A stretch of DNA of 64,000 nucleotides from Humulus lupulus (taxonomy: Eukaryota > Streptophyta > Magnoliopsida > Rosales > Cannabaceae): positions 112,720,903 through 112,784,902 of the forward strand of contig NC_084802.1 in assembly GCF_963169125.1 (NCBI RefSeq), given 5' to 3'. Below the pieces are notes generated by a model. The model saw only the letters and a list, made by a program, of their open reading frames with translations. It was not told the origin of the DNA and ran no database searches. Both the position numbers and the translations under genes were made by a program. The stretch's first letter is position 1, and every line of letters starts with the position of its first letter. Positions 20,605 to 31,198 of the stretch are shown piece by piece.

Positions 20605-23244
20605 TCAGGACGTCACCTCCTCGATCTCCTGCTCACCAGCGGTTGAGGCTTCCCCAGTCTCAGATTGCTCTTGCTGGGCTCGGACCTTGAACTTCTCGAG
20701 GTAGGGATCCCACACTTCAGAGGGAAGGAAAGAGAAGTTGCCATCTTGGTTGAAGGCCCAGCAGTAATATAGCATAATCTCCATGGAGGATATTGAGGCC
20801 ACCTTTTCCTCCTTAGTAGCTGTCTCGGCCCCCAACTGCTTGGCTTTGGCCTCCGCGAGCTCGGCTTGGAGAGCAGTCAGAGAAGCCTTCGCAGCCTGCT
20901 CTCCCTTTTGGGCCGCTGCTAGGGCAGTCTTGGCACCTAACTCGCTTTTATGAGCAGCTACGAGGGTGGCCTGGGCAGCAGTCCGGGCGGCCTGGGCGGT
21001 CTGGAGCTCGACCCTAAGTTCTTTGTTTCTAGCCCTAGCCCGAGCTATACTACAGTGCTGACCCAATATCGCTTGTGAGGAGTAAGAAAGCAAGTTAGAC
21101 GTATAATGGAAAAAAATCAAAAGAATATGTTCGACTAAGGAAAGTGGGCTTACAGTAAGGTTCATCCCCAGAGCTGACTCCCTGACGTTCTCCGGGCTCC
21201 TCTCCTCGATCACCCTTAGATCATTGGGATTGGCTTTGTAAAAGTGCTCCACTGTATGGTTCGTGGTCTCGTAGATGGTCCCCGGAATGGTGTCTGGAAT
21301 CTTCTCCAGAAACTGGGCATTGACCGGGATGCGTACGGTGGTGGCAGGGAAAATTGGGGCTAGGGGATCCCGAGCAGGGCCGGAAGGAAATCGGGGAGGA
21401 GGTGGAGGCTGATCTCTTTTGTCTTGGGCAGTAGCAGATGGAGCTGTCGAGTTCTGGCCTTTCCCCTTAGCCAGGGATTCGGAGGTTGTTCCAGGTGCAG
21501 GGCCGTTTTCTTTGATGAAAACCGGGGCTTCTTTACAAGTGGCCCCGAGCTGGATTTTCCCTCTTGGAAAATCGCGCGGATATCAGGAACTCCCTGTTAC
21601 GCCATCTCCTCACCTGGAAAAGAAAGAAAAAAGTTAATATACATACAGAGTCATCATTTTACACAAAATGTATATGCGATGTAACAAAAAATCCTACCCT
21701 CCGAGCTAGAGGAGTCTATTTCCATGACCTCCGGCCTCGGGATCGCTATAGGAGAAGGGGAGCCTAAGTCTACAATTTCTTGGATTAGGGGAGGTTCAGG
21801 CTCAGGTTCTACCTCGGGGCTGGACTCCTCCATGTATTGCCTAAGTCCAGGGGCAAAGATACCTTGGATAAGGGAGGGCCACGACCTAAGTTTGGTCCTG
21901 TACTCTTCAAAAAGGGCTGACCTAAAAGAGAGGGTATTCTCCATAATTACAGTACCTTTAGGACGGTCCATGTCGTGGCGTAACACTAAGTGATCCATAC
22001 ATTGAAGCAAGGTTATAATATGGTTGGGGTCATTGGGGTGGCGGTGTACGAGCTAGTTTGGGTTGAACCTAACTAGCCTAAGGTCGGCGACCGCCCTATC
22101 TAAATCCCTAAAGGGGTATGGGCTACCTTTGCCAGAGGGGCCAGCTGCTACCCCCGATGAAGCTCACTCCACATCAGGGTCCTGAGCAACCTCGAGAGCT
22201 CGCCTTTTTCGCATGAGGGGCACCACATTTTCTTCTTCCTCTTTGCCTTCGTTGGCTTCAGCACCCCCCTCGGGGATGGGCACTAGTTCGCAGACTATCG
22301 GGAAGTTATCCCGAGTCCTTCTCAAGGCCAAAGTCTGGCCTTCTGTAATTATCTTACATGCAAAAATCGTGTCATCGAACACGAGCTAGTGGTAGTCCTT
22401 CTCGCTGGGCGGAAGCCCCGCTAGAGTGTCATATTGACCCCCGAGGGTTAAAGATTTGGCTGTCCTCGCAAAAATGGCTGCACAAAGATACTAAGTTAAT
22501 ATACACACAAAAAGACTCTAGATATGAAGAGAATAATTCCATGAGCTAAGAAAGGAAAGAAGAATTACGAGGATGGTTAAAGTAGCGATGTTTGCAATTG
22601 CGAAACCCATTCGACATAAAGAGTTGATCTTTATAGTGGTTGGGGTGGCTGGGCAGCTCGATGACCGCAGGCGAGTTTGGAAATCAGGTCACGTAATAAA
22701 ACCCATCTCCTTGCCCTCTTTGATCTGGGTTGGCCTTGAGGCAGAAGAAATCGAGAATATCCGCAGGTGTGGGGACCTCCCACACCTGCTTCAAGAAAAG
22801 GTATTTCAACCCCGCCAGCAGTCGGTACGAATTTGGGGCGAGCTGAAACGATGCTAACTTCACGTAGTTGAGGAAGTTAGCAAAGTAATGATTAAGGGGA
22901 AGGAAGGCCTCTGCCTTTAGGTGCTCGTCACTCCAGGCCACAAAGTCGTCCTGGAGTGGTGCACAGCTGCGCTCTCCTTCAAAAGGAGGTCGGGCAATGA
23001 GGACGCCGGTCCTCACCTCTATGTTGTGGGAAAACATTATCTTGTTGACCCTTCCTTGGGTCGTGATCTTGGAGGCTATTCTTTCTATCTCGAAGAAGGC
23101 GTCAGGTCCAACCACGACCTCTTTCTCCACCTCGGGGCCGAATTAAGGGATGGGAGACTCGGAGGTGACCACTTTTCCCTTATTTGCTTGTTGGGACGAT
23201 GAGTCGGCTGCGCTCTTCTTCGGTGCGTTCTTCATGGGCGCCAT
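20605..23244 (-). pseudogene. Antisense, intron-containing gene of the Tat element (aORF)
   Basis: Gene on the strand opposite to gag-pol, between the tandem array and the 3' LTR; function unknown. Start ATG at 23244 (MAPMKNAPKKSAADSSSQQ). Exon 1 to 22569 has VVVGPDAFFEIERIASKI, LKAEAFLPLNHYFANFLNY, WEVPTPADILDFF and GDGFYYVT. Intron 22568-22478 (GT...AG, 91 bp). Exon 2, 22477-21698, carries FDDTIFACKIITEGQTLALR, an acidic run and SGKGSPYPFRDLDRA. Intron 21697-21614 (84 bp). Exon 3 to 21154 includes FLEKIPDTIPGTIYETTNH and EHFYKANPNDLRVIEERSP. Intron 21153-21058 (96 bp). Exon 4 is an Ala-rich coiled coil (ELRVELQTAQAARTAAQAT onward), then LPSEVWDPYLEKFKVRAQQE, stop at 20605. Exons 1-3 hold about six stops and one frameshift; exon 4 is open. 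Antisense genes are known in Tat relatives. Confidence 0.8.
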
Positions 23245-24006
23245 CAAATCGCCTGGCGAACAAGAACGATGGAATACTTAGTAGGCCACCTAGAATTGTT
23301 ATAAAAGCAACAAAGCACGAAGGAAGGTTGAGGTTTTTTAAAAGAACGTGCTGAGGTAATCTCAGCCCGCGGTGTGATGCCATGCGCCACCTATGCTACG
23401 TGCCTAGGTTTCCCAACAGACCCCTGATGTTTAGGGATCTATGTGTCAGAAAATCAGGCCACTACCCTCCTTGGGGAGCGGTTTATAGCAAAACCACCCA
23501 AGAAGCGTAACCCCTAAGTAACCTAGTTTTGAACCCTAAAAGCTTTTCATCTTCTATATCCTGAATGGGTATTTCCTAAAATTTTCCGCAAAATTGCCCA
23601 GAAATTACCGAGTTTAATGGAAATCACAGTTCTAGGGGTATTTTTAAGACCTACTCAGTAAAAACTGAGCCGAAGCCTGTGTGCCAAAAACATTTGGGGA
23701 ATAATCTAATATGGACTACGGAAAAGTGCGAATAGGCACGGCCTAAATATAAAAAAAAAAAATCAAAACCAGTAAAAGAGGAGTTTCTTAAAAACCAAAA
23801 GAATTATAGTATGTTCTTCAGATGAGGGAAGCAGACTTTGCAGGGGAGAGTTCCTGGAAGACTCTTGAGCGGCTGAGGTTTTGAGGTTTTTTGCAACAAA
23901 TTGTTCTCGGGTTCTTCTAAGAAAGAAGAAGGGGCGGAAATGCAAAAGATAGAAAATGTGGAAAGATTTCGAATGAAAGATGGTGACCCCTGGAAATTGC
24001 CAACCT
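23245..24006 (-). promoter_or_regulatory. Leader/promoter region of the antisense gene
   Basis: About 760 bp between the antisense start codon and its TATA box. No convincing coding frame (the minus frame 23945-23763 has no known similarity). It would be the 5' untranslated region or a first non-coding exon. Confidence 0.4.
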
Positions 24007-24014
24007 TATTTATA
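24007..24014 (-). promoter_or_regulatory. TATA box for the antisense gene
   Basis: Minus strand reads TATAAATA within CATATAAATAAGGTTGGC, a good plant TATA context, upstream of the antisense gene and outside the 3' LTR. Confidence 0.5.
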
Positions 24015-24238
24015 TGTAAAGGGCATAAAGCGACGTGGACCGTCCGATCGGACTAGTACAAGTTCCGAGGATAGTGTTTTGAAAGACGAAACGGTGGCAA
24101 GAAGTTGGCCAGTCCATTAATGCAATCCTCGAAACCCGAACAAATGCCAATTGCGACGTTCCACGTGTCCAGTACTCAAGTAGTGGGAAAAACTTGGATT
24201 ATCGTGACGGAGGTCTAAAAGTCCCCACCGACGAGCAG

Positions 24239-24254
24239 TGACTTCGGGGGAAAA
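24239..24254 (+). promoter_or_regulatory. Polypurine tract of Tat element
   Basis: CTTCGGGGGAAAA ends directly at the 3' LTR start TGTACG, as expected for the plus-strand primer. Confidence 0.75.
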
Positions 24255-25042
24255 TGTACGTCCTGAAATTTAGCATAAGCCTTTTAGTCAACTCGAGTAT
24301 AGTGGGCTGGCCAAAAGATTGTAATGGAGGATCTGCAAGTTCATATTTCCTCTGTGTGGCAGCTCGATTCCCCAGGTAAATAGCACGAGTTGATGAATAC
24401 AAAATAATATGCACGAGCTGGAAACACTTATGAAGTATTGCATCCGAAACACGAGGTGACGCTATGCTCAGCTCGGGGTACGCTAGAGATCTGCCATGTC
24501 CATGGATCTTTATAAACCTGGATATGTTATATAAACGTGCGTGATCAGACATCACATGTCTGTTTATCCCTGAATTCCCAGACACGTAATATAAACGTAC
24601 GTGATCCGTTTACATCACATGTCCAATTAGGCTAGATGACCCATGATCAGTTTTACCTAATGATTATACCATACCTTAATATAAATTGTAATATTCATCA
24701 TTAGTGTGAGACTAACACATGAGGGATTTAGATTCACGTGATGGCCCCAATGCCTATCAAGGGATTGTTTCTCTATAAATACCAAGACCCTGGATAGAGA
24801 AAGGGGTTGGATTTTTCCTGTAATGCAAATACTCTGTCAAAATATAGAGAGATATATAGTAATAATACAGACTCGTGGACTAGGGGGATTTTAACCTCCG
24901 AACCACGTAAAAAGGAACGGGTGTTCTTGATATTTCATTGCCAGTATTTCTAAATATCATTTTCTTGTTACGGTTTATCATTAAACACTAATCTATCCCA
25001 ACTATTTACGTAATTCATTGTTGGCAAAAAACTGCGTCAACA
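24255..25042 (+). mobile_element. 3' LTR of Tat-lineage element
   Basis: 788 bp, TGTACGTCCTGAAAT to GCGTCAACA, a near copy of 12030-12814 with scattered substitutions; TATA at 24774-24781. The target duplication ATCTT follows at 25043-25047. Confidence 0.93.
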
Positions 25043-26836
25043 ATCTTAATCCTGAGGTTACTATGAACTCCCATATATGTCATCTGATCCCTTGATTCAT
25101 GCATTAAGGTTTGTCAGAATGATCAGGCTAAGAACAATTGTTTTGGGGAATCAATGATATATATGGCTGGGGACATAATTTAACAGTTTTGGAATATATA
25201 CCTTCTTATAGATTGAATAATGGTTCCCTATGGAATTGACTTTTGTAACTAAAAAGGTTATGATCGCTCATGTTGCAAACTTGTTGTGGCACAACCTGCA
25301 CTAGTAAAGTCAATGGTACACTGGGAACTAGATGTAGTTAAAAGGGTAAAACGGTAATTTTATTCCCTTTTAATTATGAACCATTAATAGAGGATTAACG
25401 TTGTATGTAATAATTATATTGATGGATACTTTATTCTTTAATAAAGTACTTTGTAAATATATGTCTATAATTTTCAAGAGTTCAATCCCATATTTATAGC
25501 GGAGTAATCATGAGATTAATAAATATCATTATTTAATCAAAGAGCTTTGATTAATAATCTAATATTTATTGGAGCTTGATATTATAGGTCCGTAGGTCCC
25601 TAGGGTGGCTCTATCAACACCATATCAAGGTCAGAGTTGATATAAAGGTAAAATTGTAATTTAGAAATTTGGGAAGAATTTTATTCTTCGGGTCAAATGC
25701 ACAATTATATGATAATTGAGGTTGAATAATTAATTTTGAATTAATTATTAAAATTTGAAAATATATTTATTTAAATATAGGATTTTAAAATATATCTGAA
25801 ATAAATAAATTAATTTGTGAAATTAATTATTTTATTTTAGTGGGAGAAAATAAAAATGGTACGTCAAAATAGTTTTGATTTGTTGATTCTTAAAAAGATG
25901 ATGATAATGTTGATCATCAATTTGAATTTTGAATTTAAAATTTAAATTTGAATTATGGTTGTGATCTTTTCCTTAAAAAGATAAAACCATATTTTGTGGG
26001 AATGATTTATTTAATTAATTAATTAAATAAATAAAAAAAAATTGGAAAAATGTAATATTCCCTGAAAGTGAATACTGCTACATGCATGACACAGTCCAAT
26101 GACTGTGCCATGCATGTATATGATACTGATAATGTATCAGTATTGTTTTTATATTATTTATTTAATTAATTAATAATTTGACAATAGATTTTTTTTTCAA
26201 ATTTGGTATGTTAGATATTACCTAAATGAATTCCTATCATGATTATGATTGTATTATTATATTAATATTATTATTATGAATCATAATATAATATATAATC
26301 TATATATTGTGTGATAATAATAAAAAGAAAGTGGCGATTCAAAAGAGTTTCAGAAAATTGTGAGACAAGAAATTCTCATCTTCTTCTCTTATTATTCCAA
26401 CATTTCTAAAGCCATAATCCAAGTACTCATGTGTTGAGATAAACTTGTGATTTCTAAATTACAAATTCTTGTTCTCTATGTGCCCACACACATCTTGAGG
26501 TGTAGAAAACACTCTGGAAGATTGTGGTCTAAGTACTCAAAGCGCTGGATAGGAAGACCTTTATTTATACAAAAAGACTCAAGGACACTTGATAGGCTTC
26601 AAGAGGTAAATATTTCTGTCCTTGAATATTTGTATACATGTGTATATAATATATTATTATATAAATATGTGTATAAATATATGTTGCATGATTAATGATA
26701 TTGCATATTAATAGTTTTTGTATGTATGTATTCTTGAACATATAAACTGTTTATATGAGAGGATAAATTTTTTTTGTTGTTTATCAACTAGGCCCACCAC
26801 GCCATTTCGCTGCGCACTTTGATTGTTTTTCCAACA
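25043..26836 (+). mobile_element. Copia LTR, remainder (right of Tat insertion)
   Basis: Resumes the copia LTR interrupted at 12029 and ends TTTTTCCAACA at 26836. It matches the LTR 31199-33189 in order (block CAATCCCATATTTATAG, the hairpin region, CACACACATCTTGAGGTGTAG, GGACACTTGATAGGC). No primer-binding site or gag follows: integrase coding sequence begins at the next base. Confidence 0.8.
26081..26143. repeat. Twin hairpins in copia LTR
   Basis: CATGCATG-A-CACAGT (26081-26095) pairs with ACTGTG-C-CATGCATG (26102-26116). A second stem, ATACTGATA (26123-26131), pairs with TATCAGTAT (26135-26143). Same place in the LTR as the hairpins at 442-506 and 32565-32597. Confidence 0.75.
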
Positions 26837-27918
26837 ATTCTATCCTAACTAGCAGCACCTGGAACACCACAGCAAAATGGTGTTTCAAAAAGAAGAAACA
26901 TGACCTCATTGGACATGGTCAGATCTATGTTAAGCTACTCATCTCGTCCTCTCTCGTTCTGGGGATATGCACTTAAAAAGGCGACTTGAATTTTGAATGT
27001 AGTCCCATCTAAGACGATACACCATTGGAACTGTGGAATGGTAACAAACCTAGTTTGTGTCATTTCCGCATTTGGGATTGTCCTGCTCATGTTCTTAGAC
27101 CTATGTAAGGAAATTTGACTCGAGGTTTGAAGTGTGAATTTTTGTGGGATATGCTCCAGAGACACAAGGTGGTTATTTCTATAGTCAGAAGGACCAAAAG
27201 TTATTTGTTTCAACAAATGCAAACTTCCTAGAACATGACAATATGAAAACTATAAACCTTAGAGCAAGGTAGTTTTGGAGGAACTCTTAGCTAATAAAAT
27301 TCCATCACCATCATCATCATCATTAAATGATAAACGAAAAATGGGGAAAAACACTGTTCCTGAAAAGGTAGCCCCAGTGCAACGTCGTAGTGGGAGGATT
27401 GTGAGAGAACCTGTTTGCTATGAACATGAGGCACATTGGGTGCAAATGGTTCTTCAAGAAGAAAAGAGGTGTAGATGGAAAAGTAGAGACTTTCAAAGCG
27501 AGGCTAGTAGCCAAAGGTTACCATAGAGAGAGCGTGTTGATTATGAAGAAACATTTTCTCCTTTGGCCATGCTGAAGTCCATATGCATCCTCTTATCCAT
27601 AGCTGTCGCCTATGATTATGAAACATGGCAGATGGATGTCAATACAACTTTCCTTAATGGCTATCTTGATAAGAGTATCTACATCATACAACTAGAAGGG
27701 TTCGTGAAGGAAGGGGAAGATCATAAGATGTGTAAGATGGATTGAAGCAAGTATCTAGATCTTGGAACATCACATTTGATGAGACAATTAAAACATATGG
27801 CTTTGAACAGAATGTTGATGAAGCCTGTATATAAATATGTCAAATGCAAAGTGGTGGTTTTCTTAGTTATTTACGTGAATGACATTCTCATCTTTGGCAA
27901 CAATGTAGAGACACTGTC
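26837..27918 (+). pseudogene. Copia integrase C-terminus and RT (first part)
   Basis: Starts within the integrase core: LAAPGTPQQNGVSKRRNMTS and MLSYSSRPLSFWGYALK, the end of the rve domain. A degraded hinge follows, then RRSGRIVREPVCY (27390). RT begins KTKRGVDGKVETFKARLVAKGYH in shifting frames (27440-27530), then ETFSPLAMLKSICILLSIAVAYDYETWQMDVNTTFLNGYLDKSIY (27545-27690), and near 27866 VIYVNDILIFGNN: the catalytic YVDD box is YVND. Gag, protease and the N-terminal integrase are absent; the LTR abuts integrase directly. RT is cut at 27918 by a chromovirus solo LTR. Confidence 0.88.
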
Positions 27919-30253
27919 TGTAACACCCTACTAATTAAGGATTGTTACACCGTGTGTTTAAAATAGTGTTTAACTCGTTAAGTGAGTCATTTGGACTTAA
28001 ACGTGTAATTAAAGATAACTAATGACTTAGGTATCAAAAATTTTGGTCAAAGAAGTAATACTTTTCATTAAAAAGTTTGAGTACATACACGAGATCCCAA
28101 AAAGTGTTTATAAGTTAAATACAGATGCGAACAAAATACAAAAGTGGCCGGCCTAAGCGGGAAAACATGGTATAACCCTTGTCCCTCAAGAGATATCACG
28201 GTCGTGGCGGTCGAGTAGGCTGTATATGTAAACACCGCCCCTATAGCTCTCCAACTTACGGTTGGTCCAGCGTTTCATTGCCTTTACCTACACCACATAG
28301 CACCCGTGAGCCAAGGCCCAGCAAGAAAACTCAATTAAGAACCAGATAATCAACGGAATGTAAATCACCAATAGCTTGTTTCACAGTTATAATCAAATTC
28401 AAGCAAGCATATAATTCATTTATATGACCTTTATGCCAAACGAGCGCATACCACACTCCTAGAATGGCCCCGCCTTACGGTAACATTACACATGCTTACT
28501 TCGAATTATGGCTCTATAGCCGAACAATCCTAATAAAATACAAACATATATGAACCATAAATACAGCATAATTAGATGTAGTCCAAAGATGTTCACAGTT
28601 AACCAGATATGCAAATCATGGTTATAACCACAATCGATAACAGGGACCAATACCCTTATCATGGTGAAAGTGCTGGTTTTCTAACCTAAGGTCCTGTGTG
28701 GAAGGTGAAATGACCCCGAGTGCAATCCCTGTTCTGAGCCCGCAGAAAACCTTGTCACAATGCAAGTATACACTTATCAGCACTCAACTTTAAACCCCGA
28801 GCTCCAATCTAAACCCTAACCCTTGGAACCACTATTCCCAGTTAACGGGGTACTAGAAATGTCCCTCGAGCCCCCATGTGGGCCCCCAAGAAAGGTCCTA
28901 AAGCCATCGAACCAAGTCCCAAAATTTACTAAAATTACCAATTCAGGGCACCTGGCGCAGTTGCGCCCACATAAACTTTAGGGTCTCTGGGGTACTAAAG
29001 CAGTGGCGCTACAAGCTCTAAAACCCCAAATCGAATTAAATCACTTGGTTTCTGGGACACTAGCGTGGTCGCACTAGTTAGCCAAAAACACAAAACAAAC
29101 CTTGAAAGTTCTTATTCTTCCCCAATTCAAAAACCACGACTTCCCCTGCACAACCAGGCCCAAAAGCTCGACCCCAACATGTTTTCTAGCAGATTTTAAC
29201 ACGTAAACCACTACAAAGAAGCATTACAATCCCAAAACACAAACTAAAAATTATAAAAAAACATAAAAAAATGCCAGAATGTCAAAATTCACAAGTTTGG
29301 GTTTCAAACTCAAACTTCCCACTGAAAATCCAAACATCCAACAAAGTTCAACCTACCAACAACAAATTCATGCCTTAGAACTATTTTAAACTAGTTTCTA
29401 CTCTTAATCTAGCATCCAAAACCACCCAAAACCAATAAGATTTAGAAATTTTCAATTAACCTTCAAACTTTCTACCAAGAACACCAAAGAGAAGGAACAA
29501 TGATTTTACCTCTGAATTTCGAGATGCTAGCTTGATTTTGAAGTCTCCAACAACCTCTAATCTCCTTGCTTGCTACTAAACTCCTCAAATATTGCTTCAA
29601 ATTCCAATAGTTCCCCTTCCAATTTAAATGTCTTCTTAGAGTGAGTTGGTAAAAGAAGAGAAAATGAGAGGGAATGCCTAAGGGAAAAATATGAACCCTT
29701 GATGCGAGCCCCCTTAGTTACATTTTCTCTAATTCCTTGGTCAAATGACCATTATACCCTTTCTCGTAACCTTTTCCTTAAAGCCTCACAAGTTCCAAAT
29801 GGTCATTCAGCACCAATTCCATCTACACCTTACGTTATACTTAAAAATTCCCATTAAATCCACTAATCTTCCAAATACAAGTATTCTCCTCAATTCTATC
29901 TCATATTCCATAGATTCCCAAAATACGCAAAATTACTAAAATACCCCTTTGCTCGCCCCAAGTCGGGTATAAATCCCCATGTCGAATATCACAAACATAT
30001 CCACATAATAATGTGATCTCAATCACATAGCATATAAAATTACAAATATATCCTCAACGGGCCAAGATTATGAAAATGCCCCTTTTTAACAAACGCGGGT
30101 CTTTAAACATATTTAATACACATACTCATGCATGCTCAATCATATGGGCATATAAATCACTTTATTCAATTAGTTAACACATAATCATCCCACGTGCCCT
30201 CCCAAAATGCTTATCCATGCACTTAACTCTATTAGGGATTTCAGGGCAATACA
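27919..30253 (-). mobile_element. Chromovirus solo LTR, minus, inside copia RT
   Basis: 2,335-bp block, TGTAACACCCTACTAA to CAGGGCAATACA. The reverse complement of its right end (CTAATAGAG...AAGTGCATGGATAAGCATTTTGGGAGGG) parallels the start of other chromovirus LTRs here, so orientation is minus. The target duplication is CTGTC/CTATC (27914-27918, 30254-30258; four of five match). The copia RT reads across it (GNNVETLS, then VKKWLAEKFQMKDLGE). It contains no genes; the C-rich words around 28850-29050 and the open frame 29745-29939 are chance. Confidence 0.88.
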
Positions 30254-31198
30254 CTATCAAATGTGAAGAAGTGGTTAGCTGAAAAGTTCCAAATGAAAGA
30301 TTTGGGTGAAGTGAGCTATGTTCTGGGATTCCAAATCCTAAGGGATAGGAAGAACAAGCTCTTGGCACATTCTCAAGCTAATTATATAGATAAGGTGCTT
30401 GAAAGGTTCTCTATTGAAAATTCCATGAAAGACCAGTTACCGACCAGACATGGAATTACTCTTTCCAAAGACACCTTAGGAAGAAGAGGACATGAGAAAG
30501 TATCCCTATGCTTTAGCAGTTGGGAGTCCTATGTATGCTATGTTGTGTACTATGCTCGACATATGATATGTAGTAGGGATTGTATATCGTTATCAATCAA
30601 ATCCAATTTGGAACACTAGATTGCAATAAAGCACATTCTCAAGTGTCTTCAGAGAACGAGAGATTATATACTTGTATATTCAAGGGGTGAGTTAAAACCC
30701 ACTAGATACAGTGATTCTGATTTCCAATCAGACAAAGATAGTCGTAAGTCGACATCTGGGTCAGTGTTTACTCTTGGTGGAGGAGCTATAGTCTACAGAA
30801 GTATTAAACAATCCAACATTGCATATTCAATCATGGAAGCCATGTATATAGCAGCTTGTGAAGCAGCTAATGAAGCAGTTTGGCTTAGTAAGTTCTATAC
30901 TGATCTGGAAGTAATTCCAAATATGGAGAAACCACTAATCCTATACTATGATAACAGTTGAGTAGTAGCTAACTCTAAGGAACCTAGAAGTCACAAGAAA
31001 GGAAAGCATATAGAAAGGAAATACCATCCGGTGAGAGAAATTGTGCACCGAGGTGATGTGATTGTTCTGAAGATATCATCAAAACAAAACTTTGCCGACT
31101 CGTTAACCAAGACACTTATTGCAAACTTATTTATGGGTCATGTACACAATATGGGATTGAGAGAGATGCCTCACTTTCTTTGAGAGCAAGTGTGAGAT
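30254..31198 (+). pseudogene. Copia RT (second part) and RNase H
   Basis: Continues the RT: KKWLAEKFQMKDLGEVSYVL and FQILRDRKNKLLAHSQANYI in the frame 30263-30619. RNase H follows with RYSDSDFQSDKDSRKSTSGS (first Asp region), GGGAIVYRSIKQSNIAYSIMEA (the Glu appears as MEAMYIAACEAANEAVWL), YYDNS, then a stop, and HKKGKHIERKYHPVREIV. It ends at MGLREMPHFL and a stop near 31182. A purine-rich CAAGTGTGAGAT precedes the 3' LTR and would be the polypurine tract. Stops at 30618 and 30960 and a frameshift at 30520 inactivate it. Confidence 0.9.

Noticed and set aside
21419..21993. Plus-strand open frames in the Tat 3' region
   Set aside because: They lie opposite exons 2 and 3 of the antisense gene, do not continue into each other, and have no recognisable motif.
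12030..25042. Endogenous pararetrovirus or retrovirus with an env gene in the antisense region
   Set aside because: No movement-protein, coat-protein or envelope features were seen; the RNase H duplication, integrase order and LTRs fit the Tat lineage.
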